Source: Syntrophales bacterium (GTDB lineage Bacteria > Desulfobacterota > Syntrophia > Syntrophales > PHBD01). From it: a stretch of DNA of 64,000 nucleotides. How positions within the stretch are numbered: the first letter of the stretch is position 1; every line of letters starts with the position of its first letter. Positions 1 through 7,889 of the stretch are shown piece after piece. The notes beneath the pieces were generated by a model, which was not told the DNA's origin, did no database searches, and saw nothing but the letters and a program-made list of their open reading frames with translations. The stretch is taken from NCBI GenBank assembly GCA_035363115.1, contig DAOSEM010000001.1:496001-560000 (forward strand). The letters are read 5' to 3'. The position numbers were made by a program, and so were the translations under genes.

Positions 1-1
1 G

Positions 2-190
2 ACAGGTGGTGCAACTGCAGAAATTGCAGCAATGGTGTCGGAAAAAGGGTTTCATTCCTTGAAAGGCCCCATCATCAGGGTGGCCTGCCCCGACCTGCCG
101 ACGCCCGCCGGCTATACCCTCGAAGAAGCCTTCTATGTCGGCAAAGAAAACATCAAGAAGGCAATCCTGGAAAGCCTGTCTCGGGGGTAG
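2..190 (+). CDS. Thiamine-diphosphate E1 beta-like / transketolase C-terminal subunit, 3' end only
   Basis: The reading frame is open from the window edge and gives 62 C-terminal residues ending at TAG. It contains the segment IIRVACPDLPTPAG followed by a helical LEEAFYVGKENI tail. This matches the last part of pyruvate-dehydrogenase/acetoin-dehydrogenase E1 beta subunits (transketolase C domain). The tail closely resembles the end of the complete E1 beta-like protein at 32051-33034 (LK.P..RVA.PD.P.PA pattern), so the two are likely paralogues. It sits 5 bases before a GDP-sugar reductase, which suggests a carboligase role in sugar-nucleotide synthesis rather than in a PDH complex. The family call is good. 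The substrate is unknown and the N-terminal part lies outside the window. Confidence 0.75.
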   Translation, partial: TGGATAEIAAMVSEKGFHSLKGPIIRVACPDLPTPAGYTLEEAFYVGKENIKKAILESLSRG

Positions 191-195
191 GACGG

Positions 196-1131
196 ATGGA
201 AAAACATTCCAGGATTTTTGTGGCGGGAGTCGAGACAGTTATCGGGGCCGGAATCAAAAGGGCCCTGAAAGCCCTCGGTTACGATCTGCTGATCGAGGGA
301 CTTGCTGGCGACGAAGGAGTCAATCCCGGACGAGTGGAGAGCTTCTTCAGGACGGAAAGGCCTGAGTACGTCTTCATTGCTTCCGGCATGTCAGGAGGGA
401 TTGCCGCAAACCTGAAGTTTCCGGCCGAACTCATGATCGATAACCTGCTCAGGCAGATTTACCTTATCGATGCCGCGCATCGTGCGGGGGTCAGGAAACT
501 CCTGTATCTGGCAAGTTCCTGCTGCTACCCGAGGATGTGTATGCAACCGATGAAAGAGGAAGCCATCCTGACGGGTCCCCTGGAACCAACCAATGAACCC
601 TATGCGCTGGCCAAGATTGCCGGCATCAAGATGATCGAGTCTTATCGCCGGGAGTACGGAGATAATTTCATCTGTGGTATCCCCGGAAACTGTTTCGGTC
701 CGGGAGATGACTTCAGTCCCGAAGATTCCCATGTCATCGGTGCCTTGATCTGCCGCTTTCATGAAGCGAAGATCCAGGGATTGGGCGAAGTCGAGATATG
801 GGGGTCGGGTGAACCGAGACGGGAATTTATCTATTCCGATGACCTCGGGGATGCCTGCGTTTTTGTCATGAACCATTATGAAGGGCTGTCTCCTGTAAAT
901 CTGGGAAGCGGTCAGGACATATCAATCCGGGATCTGGCCCTCCTGATTCGGGAAATTGTTGCTTATGAAGGGTCTCTCCGCTTTGATCCTTCGAAGCCTG
1001 ATGGAATGCCGGTGAAACTGCTTGATTCCGGCAAACTTTTCTCTCTCGGCTGGAGGTCCCGGGTGGATTTCCGGTACGCACTTCAAAAGACATACGACTG
1101 GTTCCGGCAGAGCCAAGTCGTGAATCGGTAG
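196..1131 (+). CDS. GDP-L-fucose synthase-like NAD(P)-dependent epimerase/reductase
   Basis: This is a 311-residue extended SDR protein. The GDP-fucose synthase hallmarks are clear: SSCCYPR at about 108-113, LTGPLEPTNEPYALAKIAGIK around 125-143 with the catalytic Tyr136 and Lys140, then a PGNCFGPGDDF segment and SHVIGALI. The N-terminal nucleotide-binding loop is unusual: GVETVIG at 11-17 lacks the middle glycine of GxxGxxG. Members of this family epimerise and reduce GDP-4-keto-6-deoxymannose (GDP-fucose) or its 3-deoxy form (ColC, GDP-colitose). The neighbouring 3-dehydratase favours a ColC-like role. A Gmd able to supply the precursor lies at 6891-7889. The family is secure; the product sugar is not. 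Confidence 0.85.
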   Translation: MEKHSRIFVAGVETVIGAGIKRALKALGYDLLIEGLAGDEGVNPGRVESFFRTERPEYVFIASGMSGGIAANLKFPAELMIDNLLRQIYLIDAAHRAGVRKLLYLASSCCYPRMCMQPMKEEAILTGPLEPTNEPYALAKIAGIKMIESYRREYGDNFICGIPGNCFGPGDDFSPEDSHVIGALICRFHEAKIQGLGEVEIWGSGEPRREFIYSDDLGDACVFVMNHYEGLSPVNLGSGQDISIRDLALLIREIVAYEGSLRFDPSKPDGMPVKLLDSGKLFSLGWRSRVDFRYALQKTYDWFRQSQVVNR

Positions 1132-1137
1132 GTGATT

Positions 1138-2397
1138 ATGGCAAAGAAAAAAATGAAGGTTCCCTTCGGCACAATATCCATTCCAGAAAAATCGAAGGAA
1201 ATTATTTCGGAAATTCTTGAAACCAAAAGGGTATCCAGTGGGAAGTATGTCCGCGAATTCGAAGAAAAATTTGCCCGGCTGCATGGATTCAAGGAGGCGG
1301 TTGCAGTAAGCAGTGGAACGGATGCAGATATTCTTGCCTTGGCTGTGCTTCACGATTATGGAGCCAAGCGGGGCGACGAGATCATCATTCCCTCTCTCTC
1401 CTTTGTCGCGACAGGGAATGCCGTTGTTCACGCAGGATTCACGCCGTTGTTTGTCGATATTGAGAGAGATACGCTGAACATGGATCCTGGACAAATCGAA
1501 GAGGCCATTACGGAAAAAACCCGTGCCATCATGCCGGTTCATCTGATGGGTAAACCGGCCAGGATGGACGAGATAACGAGGATTGCAAAGAAGCACGACC
1601 TTTATGTCATAGAGGATGCCGCAGAGGCTCACGGGGCACGCTACAAGGGGAAGACTATCGGCCACCTGTCGCACATGGCGGCCTTCAGCACTTACATTGC
1701 TCATATCATCACGACGGCAGAAGGGGGGATCGTCATCACTCAGGATGAGGGCTTCGCCGACATACTCCGCTCGCTCCGTTCGCACGGTCGGGCATGCAAG
1801 TGCAGGCAATGCAAACTGAATCTGAAGTCAGGCTTCTGCGCCAAGAGATTCGCGAGCGAGGGAGGTGAAGATATCCGCTTCATCTTTGAGCGGATCGGAT
1901 ACTCCTGCAAGATGAACGAACTGGAAGCGGCAATCGGCCTCGGCAACATGGAAAATTATAACGATATCCTGAATAAACGAAGGGAGAACCTTCTGTACGT
2001 GCTGAATCGGTTCGACAGGTTCAACCCTTATCTATCTTCCATCCGCGAAGAAGCAGGGGAACAGATCGGTCCGCATGCAATCCCCATCATTGTTCAGGAG
2101 GGTGCACCCTTCACTCGGGCTGACCTGACGAATTACCTGGAGAAGAGGGGTATTGAAACACGGACCCTCTTTCTGTCGATGCCGACGCAATGCCCGGGGT
2201 TTTCTTATCTGGGCTACAGGCTCGGGCAATTTCCCAATGCAGAGTACATGGGCCGCAACGGGATCCACATCGGATGTCATCACGACCTGGGAATCGCCGA
2301 GATGGATTATGTTCTTGAAACCTTGGAAGACTTCCTGAAGATGCATTGCAGCAACCTTCACCGACGCAACGGCCGGTCGTCAAAATCTGAGCGTTAG
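1138..2397 (+). CDS. DegT-fold PLP/PMP-dependent sugar 3-dehydratase (ColD / E1-like), His in place of Lys
   Basis: This is a 419-residue protein of the DegT/DnrJ/EryC1 fold. The lysine that normally forms the PLP aldimine is replaced: the segment reads FSTYIAHIITTAEGG, with His189 where aminotransferases have Lys. That substitution marks GDP-4-keto-6-deoxymannose 3-dehydratase (ColD) and CDP-4-keto-6-deoxyglucose 3-dehydrase (E1/RfbH), which remove the C3 hydroxyl instead of transaminating. A cysteine group follows (Cys220, 222, 225 and 234), in roughly the region where E1 carries its [2Fe-2S] ligands, but with different spacing. I chose ATG 1138 over GTG 1132 because TAGGTG sits just upstream. 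It follows the Fcl-like gene directly. Dehydratase activity is a strong inference; the presence of a cluster is unproven. Confidence 0.8.
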   Translation: MAKKKMKVPFGTISIPEKSKEIISEILETKRVSSGKYVREFEEKFARLHGFKEAVAVSSGTDADILALAVLHDYGAKRGDEIIIPSLSFVATGNAVVHAGFTPLFVDIERDTLNMDPGQIEEAITEKTRAIMPVHLMGKPARMDEITRIAKKHDLYVIEDAAEAHGARYKGKTIGHLSHMAAFSTYIAHIITTAEGGIVITQDEGFADILRSLRSHGRACKCRQCKLNLKSGFCAKRFASEGGEDIRFIFERIGYSCKMNELEAAIGLGNMENYNDILNKRRENLLYVLNRFDRFNPYLSSIREEAGEQIGPHAIPIIVQEGAPFTRADLTNYLEKRGIETRTLFLSMPTQCPGFSYLGYRLGQFPNAEYMGRNGIHIGCHHDLGIAEMDYVLETLEDFLKMHCSNLHRRNGRSSKSER

Positions 2398-2441
2398 AGT
2401 CCCGAAGATTTATAGCTGAACGAAGCCGGAGGATAACATCA

Positions 2442-3146
2442 ATGAAAGTCACATTGCTGGTTATGACCTGGAATGAGATTGAAGGCATGAAAGCCATCAT
2501 GCCTCGCATTCGGAATGACTGGGTCGATCAAATAATTATCGTTGACGGCGGATCAACGGATGGGACCGTGGAGTGGGCGAAACAGGCGGGGTATCATGTC
2601 TACATCCAGAAAAAGGCGGGGTTTAGGCATGCATATGAAGAGATCCTGCCCTCCGTGGAAGGGGACGTCGTGATCACCTTCAGCCCGGATGGAAACTCCA
2701 TACCGGAACTGATCCCAGACCTGCTCGAAAAAATGAAGGAAGGTTTCGATATGGTCATCGTTTCTCGCTACCTCGGAGATGCCAAGAGTGCGGACGATGA
2801 CTTCCTGACGGGCTTTGGAAACTGGTTTTTCACAGGTCTGGCGAACCTCCTGCACGGGGGGAACTACACCGACGCCATGGTCATCTATCGAGCCTATAAA
2901 AAGCAGTTGATCTACGATTTGGAGCTCTGTGATGACCGATGGTACAATGTGCCGGAGAAGTTGTTTTTTTGTAAGGTGAGCTGGGAGCCACTCCTGTCCG
3001 TGCGTGCCGCCAGAAGAAAATTAAAAATATCCGAGATTCCGGGCGATGAGCCTCCCCGGATCGGGGGCGAACGGAAACTGCGGATCTGGCAATGGGGCGC
3101 AGTTTTCCTATATCAATTCATCCGAGATTTTCTCGTCTGGCGTTGA
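2442..3146 (+). CDS. Family 2 glycosyltransferase
   Basis: This 234-residue protein has a GT-A fold beginning. VTLLVMTWNE is followed by IIIVDGGSTDGT (DGGSTDG at 35-41) and a DxD-like SPDGNS at 81-86. The length and lack of membrane helices resemble dolichol-phosphate-mannose-synthase-type GT2 enzymes, which use nucleotide sugars at the cytoplasmic face. An SD-like GGAGG lies about 10 bases before the ATG. It follows the 3-dehydratase by 44 bases and probably transfers one of the local GDP-sugars. Donor and acceptor cannot be read from the sequence. Confidence 0.85.
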   Translation: MKVTLLVMTWNEIEGMKAIMPRIRNDWVDQIIIVDGGSTDGTVEWAKQAGYHVYIQKKAGFRHAYEEILPSVEGDVVITFSPDGNSIPELIPDLLEKMKEGFDMVIVSRYLGDAKSADDDFLTGFGNWFFTGLANLLHGGNYTDAMVIYRAYKKQLIYDLELCDDRWYNVPEKLFFCKVSWEPLLSVRAARRKLKISEIPGDEPPRIGGERKLRIWQWGAVFLYQFIRDFLVWR

Positions 3147-3234
3147 GGCGCGCTGCTCTTCGTGTAGGGTTGGGCCATACTACCTTAGCATCCCCCTGCA
3201 TTCATCAGAACACCTGATCGCTTTCCATCATCGA

Positions 3235-5148
3235 GTGTTGACTATCCCGAATCCTGACATTGACAGCTTTGATGGGCATGACGAACACGCCGCGCAGGCA
3301 GGAAAGGCCGCGTGGTTGATCCGTCTTGCACCATACGTGTGCGCATCGATCGTGACGGCTTTTTTTGCCATCCGATTCTGGGACTGCCTGCCGTTTTCAG
3401 GTTCCACCAGGTTGTTGAATGTTGAAAGTCTGGGTGAATACGGAGCCTATTTGATCTATGCAGACGAGCCATTCACGTTTCCATTGGGAAAAATTGCCAG
3501 GATGACGTTTCCTTTCCTGGATGCGAACATCGGCAGTACAGGCTCTATCGCCCTGTTTGCAATTGTGTTCAAATTTTTAGGCAAAGTCAGCTCCCTTTTT
3601 AAAGATTTTTACTATTTCACACTGCTTGATCTCGTGGCCGTATTCCTGACGGCATTCAACGCAGCTCTTATCCTCAAAGAGTTTCGTGTAACAAAGTTCG
3701 GATACATCCTCCTGGGTTCATTTCTGACGGCATTGTCCTTCCCCATCATCATAAGAAGTGAATGGCATCAACCATTCTGCGTTCTCGGTTTTCCGATCTA
3801 TCTCGCCTGGGGTCTCATCATGCTGAAGATCATGCGACGCCCATCCGTCAAGGCCGGTGCCGCCCTGCTTCTACTGCTTTCCGTCACGACGCTTGTTGAC
3901 AATTACACCTTCGTCGGGTTGATTCTGATGACGCTGGTCTTTTTGGTGCTGGAGGTCTTCGCTTTGCTTATACAGGGGGCGGACCGTACACGTTTGCATA
4001 GGTTCGGTGTTGCCGGGTTTTCCTTTCTGGTTGGAATTGCAGCGTCCGTATCGGTGCTCTATGTACTTGGTATGTATCCGCTTCCGGAGATCCCGCTGAA
4101 CATCAGTTCTTTCGATTTTGGAATGGGGGGAGGGTACCATGTAGCGGACCTGCTGGCGCCGTTCATGACACCGAAGGAAGGAACATCCAGTTTCCCTGCC
4201 GGTTCAATTCTGTCGGGAATCGGCTTTCCCTTCACTACGGCGATTCAGGATGTCGGACAGTACGAGGGGTTCTCATACATCGGCACCGTCCCTGTTGCCC
4301 TTTTGTGCCTCATCTTTGTCTCGGCATTGGCACTTCATCTGTCTCCGGCCGGCAGGGCTAAAGTTGGAGCTAAGATACTCCGGGTTAGGTCTTTTTCGTA
4401 TTACTACAGAAGAATCCCTGACGCCTTGATGATAGGAGTGTGTGCGTTCTCCTGTTTCATTTTCAGCCTGGGATACGTACTGTACGTTGCAGGACGGAGG
4501 ATTGAATCGATTCCGCTGATGCCCGCCGGAATGATGGCCGAGATGTGGCATCCGTTGTTCAACATCCGAGCACCCGGAAGACTGGCCGTCCCGTTCATGC
4601 TTTTTCTGGTCCTGCTGTCTTGCGTCTTGGTTTCCAGATCCATAGACTGGCTGAAATGTCATCCCCGGTTTGCTCAATCTTCAAACCTGTTAACGCTGCT
4701 CCCTTTTATCCTGATACTCGTGCATCTGTTTGATGTTCTTCCTCTTCTTCGTCCGGTTCAAGCAGCCGGGAGCGATCAGATCAAGTCCATCTTTACCACG
4801 GAGGAGAGAAATCAGATCCGCGCCACCGTGACGGACAAAACAGCCCTGCTCATCGCTCCGTCCATCTGGACCGGAGATGATGAATGGGATGCCGTTGTAT
4901 ACGGATTGGGCTATGCAGCAGGGGTGCCGGTCAATACGTATTATGTGGCCCGCCAGATCCCACTACATTTTTATGCATCCAAGGACGACATTTCGTCGAT
5001 TTTGCAGGGACGCATTCATTCAATTTTTGAGAAATACGGTAATGTCGCCATTGCCGTTCCCGGGCGGCGATGGTCGGATTTGAGAGGAATCGTCGATGCT
5101 CCAGTGGCCGTGAAGCAAATCGGTCCGGTAATCATGATGACCCATTGA
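3235..5148 (+). CDS. Large multi-pass membrane protein, GT-C-like
   Basis: The open frame extends upstream into the GT2 gene, but its first part looks non-coding. The likely start is GTG 3235 or TTG 3238, giving about 637 residues, with no clear SD at either. A dozen or so hydrophobic segments cover most of the chain, followed by a C-terminal soluble region of about 120 residues. The layout, with an acidic loop after the first helix (TFPFLDANIG), resembles integral-membrane GT-C glycosyltransferases that use lipid-linked sugars. I recognise no named family. Base composition is visibly lower in GC than genes beyond 5.7 kb. Confidence 0.65.
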   Translation: MLTIPNPDIDSFDGHDEHAAQAGKAAWLIRLAPYVCASIVTAFFAIRFWDCLPFSGSTRLLNVESLGEYGAYLIYADEPFTFPLGKIARMTFPFLDANIGSTGSIALFAIVFKFLGKVSSLFKDFYYFTLLDLVAVFLTAFNAALILKEFRVTKFGYILLGSFLTALSFPIIIRSEWHQPFCVLGFPIYLAWGLIMLKIMRRPSVKAGAALLLLLSVTTLVDNYTFVGLILMTLVFLVLEVFALLIQGADRTRLHRFGVAGFSFLVGIAASVSVLYVLGMYPLPEIPLNISSFDFGMGGGYHVADLLAPFMTPKEGTSSFPAGSILSGIGFPFTTAIQDVGQYEGFSYIGTVPVALLCLIFVSALALHLSPAGRAKVGAKILRVRSFSYYYRRIPDALMIGVCAFSCFIFSLGYVLYVAGRRIESIPLMPAGMMAEMWHPLFNIRAPGRLAVPFMLFLVLLSCVLVSRSIDWLKCHPRFAQSSNLLTLLPFILILVHLFDVLPLLRPVQAAGSDQIKSIFTTEERNQIRATVTDKTALLIAPSIWTGDDEWDAVVYGLGYAAGVPVNTYYVARQIPLHFYASKDDISSILQGRIHSIFEKYGNVAIAVPGRRWSDLRGIVDAPVAVKQIGPVIMMTH

Positions 5149-5166
5149 GGTGCGAAGGAGGACCCT

Positions 5167-5718
5167 ATGCAAAGCGGAGGCTCTGATACGATCAGCCGAT
5201 CGAATTATACACCGATTCTCAGGGTAAAGGACGGCAGCTACTGCTTTTTCATCCTGGAATTGAATATTCTTGCAGAAGGTCCGAGCATTCAGGAGGCTTA
5301 TGACCTGCTGGAAACTCGAAAGAAGGATTACTTTGAAAAAACTAAATATTACGGTCTTGAAAATACCGTTGAAAATCCTGTTCCACTGCGAATCGGCAGA
5401 CTGCTGTCGCACGATCTTTCCATTTTTTTCATCAAAACGCTGATCGTTGCCCTGGTTTTGTTCCTCCTTACTTTGGCATTTCTACCTGTGTTCTCCTCCG
5501 TTGTGCGTCATGAGATATCGGCAATCGGGGAAAGCATAAACAAGGTGAGCGCCCGTGCAGTCCTGAATATGCCAGGCAGGATCAATGAGGCACTGACGCA
5601 GATGCCGGATGAAGAAAAGAAGGTACTCGTCGGGGAATGGGGCCGTCTCTCCCTGAACATGAGGCAGATAGCCGATCAAACGGGAAGATCGCCTGAAGGC
5701 CAGAAGTTGAGAAGATAA
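5167..5718 (+). CDS. Hypothetical protein with one membrane helix
   Basis: This is a 183-residue protein with a strong start: AAGGAGG lies a few bases before ATG 5167. The N-terminal 70 residues are soluble and faintly HicB-like (a short beta region, then SIQEAYDLLE). A single hydrophobic helix spans about residues 87-108. The C-terminal ~75 residues are charged and helical. No family was recognised. It lies 18 bases after the large membrane protein and 7 before a glycosyltransferase, so it is probably co-transcribed with the polysaccharide genes. It could be a small regulator or scaffold of the membrane machinery, but nothing visible decides that. Confidence 0.6.
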   Translation: MQSGGSDTISRSNYTPILRVKDGSYCFFILELNILAEGPSIQEAYDLLETRKKDYFEKTKYYGLENTVENPVPLRIGRLLSHDLSIFFIKTLIVALVLFLLTLAFLPVFSSVVRHEISAIGESINKVSARAVLNMPGRINEALTQMPDEEKKVLVGEWGRLSLNMRQIADQTGRSPEGQKLRR

Positions 5719-5725
5719 ACAAACT

Positions 5726-6856
5726 ATGCAAAATCCCCTGCACCTCGTCATCGACGGCATCATCTACCAGTCCCAGTCCATGGGGGGGATCTCCCGGCTG
5801 TTCACGGAGATCCTGCCCCGCATGTGCGCTCAGGACGAGGCGGTGGACATGACCCTGTTCGTTGTCGGGAACAGCAGCCAGGCGCTGCCTGCCCATCCGC
5901 GGATCCACCCCCTGCGGATTTTCGATCCGCAGCCGTTCATGCGTCCGTCCTTTCTCTGGCGCTCCCTGGAGGAGCCGGCCCGGAAGGCCATGATGCGGCT
6001 CCGGCTGGGCACCGGACAAGGGAAAATCTGGCACTCGACGTACTTCTCGGAGCCGGGCCGGTGGGAAGGACGCAAAGTGTATACCGTGGCTGACATGATC
6101 CACGAGCGCTATCCGGACCTGTTCTTCGGCCCCGGCGGGGACGCATTCCGGGCGTTGAGGAAGCGTTGCGTTCTCTCGGCCGACGCCGTCCTCTGCATCT
6201 CCGAGGCGACCCGGAACGACATCCGGGAGATCTACGACTGGGACTCCGACCGGCTCCACGTCGTTCACCTGGCCGGCAGCGATTTCTTCCGGCCTCTTCG
6301 GGACGGCGAGTCGGAGAGCAACCATCCCGGCGAAAGACCATTTCTCCTCTACGTGGGCTCCCGGGCCCACTACAAGAATTTCGACGGGCTCCTCCGGGCC
6401 TACAGCCGCTGGGCTGAACGGTGCGATGTCGGACTCCTGGCCGTGGGAGCCCCCTGGACGCCTGTTGAGGCCGACCTCCTCCGGAAGCTGGGCCTCGCTG
6501 ATCAGGTTCGCCTGCTCACGAACGTGGATGACGAGAGCCTTTGCCGGCTCTACAACCGTGCCGCGGCCTTTCTCTATCCCTCCCTTTACGAAGGCTTCGG
6601 CATTCCCCTGCTGGAGGCCATGGCAAGCGGGTGTCCCGTGGTGGCCTCCCGGATCGCCACGACGGTGGAGGTGGCGGGGGATTGCCCCATCTATTTCGAT
6701 CCCATCGACGGGGATTCCCTCCTGGCCGCCCTCGACCAGGTGATGGGCGAGGGGAGGGATTCAAATCGTACCCGGGCCGCTCTCGCCCATGCCGGCCGTT
6801 ATTCCTGGGACCGGACAGCCGCGGAGACGCTGCGTGTCTACCGGAGCATAGCGTGA
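5726..6856 (+). CDS. Family 4 glycosyltransferase
   Basis: This is a 376-residue GT-B enzyme. The C-terminal half shows the GT4 donor site: FLLYVGSRAHYKN opens the second Rossmann domain, and SLYEGFGIPLLEAMASG gives the E-x7-E motif. These enzymes retain anomeric configuration and act in the cytoplasm on undecaprenyl-linked acceptors. The N-terminal part has the GGISRLFTEI glycine loop typical of the group. GC content rises sharply from this gene on, compared with the preceding 5.7 kb. Donor sugar unknown, though Gmd follows 34 bases downstream. Confidence 0.9.
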   Translation: MQNPLHLVIDGIIYQSQSMGGISRLFTEILPRMCAQDEAVDMTLFVVGNSSQALPAHPRIHPLRIFDPQPFMRPSFLWRSLEEPARKAMMRLRLGTGQGKIWHSTYFSEPGRWEGRKVYTVADMIHERYPDLFFGPGGDAFRALRKRCVLSADAVLCISEATRNDIREIYDWDSDRLHVVHLAGSDFFRPLRDGESESNHPGERPFLLYVGSRAHYKNFDGLLRAYSRWAERCDVGLLAVGAPWTPVEADLLRKLGLADQVRLLTNVDDESLCRLYNRAAAFLYPSLYEGFGIPLLEAMASGCPVVASRIATTVEVAGDCPIYFDPIDGDSLLAALDQVMGEGRDSNRTRAALAHAGRYSWDRTAAETLRVYRSIA

Positions 6857-6890
6857 CGGTACGGTCGGGATTTCATATGGAGGCGCCTCG

Positions 6891-7889
6891 ATGAAAAAGG
6901 CCCTGATTACCGGCATCACCGGCCAGGATGGCGCGTACCTGTCCCGATTCCTTTTGGACAAGGATTACCGGGTCTACGGCCTGGTGACCGATTATGACCG
7001 CACGCAACTGGCCAATCTGGCCTGGATCGACGCTCTGGAGCGCGTATCACTCGTTTCCGGCGACCTGCTGGACCTGCCGCGGCTCCAGGACCTGCTCGAA
7101 GAGGTGCAGCCGGACGAACTGTATCATCTGGCAGCCCAGAGCTCCGTCGCCCAGTCCTTCCGGGATCCCGTCGATACGGTGGCCTTCAACGTCCTGAGCA
7201 CCCAGCATCTGCTGGAAGCGATCCGGACGCTGGCCCTTCCCGCCCGGTTCTACCATGCTTCGTCCAGCGAGATGTACGGCCGCGTCAGGACCTTGCCGGT
7301 CGTTGAGGAATCGGTCTTCCATCCCGTCAGTCCTTACGCCATCTCCAAGGCGGCGGGTCACTGGCTGGCCGTCAACTACAGGGAGGCTTATGGACTCTTC
7401 TGCTGTTGCGGCATCCTCTTCAACCATGAATCTGTGCTTCGTCCCCCCAACTACGTCACCAAGAAGATCGTCTCCGCAGCGGTCCGGATCGCGAAAGGAT
7501 CCCGGGAGAAGCTGACCCTCGGGAATGTGGAAATCCGACGGGACTGGGGGTATGCCCCGGAGTACGTCAAATCCATGTGGCTCATGCTCCAGCAGGACGA
7601 GCCGGACGAGTATGTCATCGCAACCAACGAGGCCCACAGCCTTCGAAGCTTTGCCGCCACCGCTTTTGCCTGCCTTGACATGGACTGGGAGGAGCACACC
7701 ATGATCGACCGGACCCTCTTCCGTCCGTCCGACATCGACGTGATCTGCGGCAACCCCGCCAAAGCCAGGAACAAGCTGGGATGGGAGTACGACATGACCT
7801 TCGACGGGCTGGTACGGCGGCTTGTGGAGGAGGAGCAGGCCCGGCAGACGGCCGGTCCTGAGGATGGATGCCCCGCCCGGATGACATGA
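6891..7889 (+). CDS. gmd: GDP-mannose 4,6-dehydratase
   Basis: This 332-residue SDR has the Gmd-specific start ALITGITGQDGAYL, then HLAAQSSVAQSF, the ASSSEMYG catalytic stretch with Ser/Glu, SPYAISKAAGHW with Tyr and Lys, and GILFNHES followed by VTKKIV. Gmd converts GDP-mannose to GDP-4-keto-6-deoxymannose, the precursor of GDP-fucose, GDP-colitose, GDP-rhamnose and GDP-perosamine. It is a little shorter than the E. coli enzyme. GGAG precedes the ATG. Within this window its product can feed the Fcl-like and ColD-like genes at 196-2397, and a GT11 fucosyltransferase lies at 13.9 kb. Confidence 0.93.
   Translation: MKKALITGITGQDGAYLSRFLLDKDYRVYGLVTDYDRTQLANLAWIDALERVSLVSGDLLDLPRLQDLLEEVQPDELYHLAAQSSVAQSFRDPVDTVAFNVLSTQHLLEAIRTLALPARFYHASSSEMYGRVRTLPVVEESVFHPVSPYAISKAAGHWLAVNYREAYGLFCCCGILFNHESVLRPPNYVTKKIVSAAVRIAKGSREKLTLGNVEIRRDWGYAPEYVKSMWLMLQQDEPDEYVIATNEAHSLRSFAATAFACLDMDWEEHTMIDRTLFRPSDIDVICGNPAKARNKLGWEYDMTFDGLVRRLVEEEQARQTAGPEDGCPARMT

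Noticed and set aside
3046..3234. Upstream extension of the large membrane protein into the GT2 gene
   Set aside because: The added residues overlap a real gene in another frame and do not look like a protein terminus; a GTG or TTG near 3235 is more likely.
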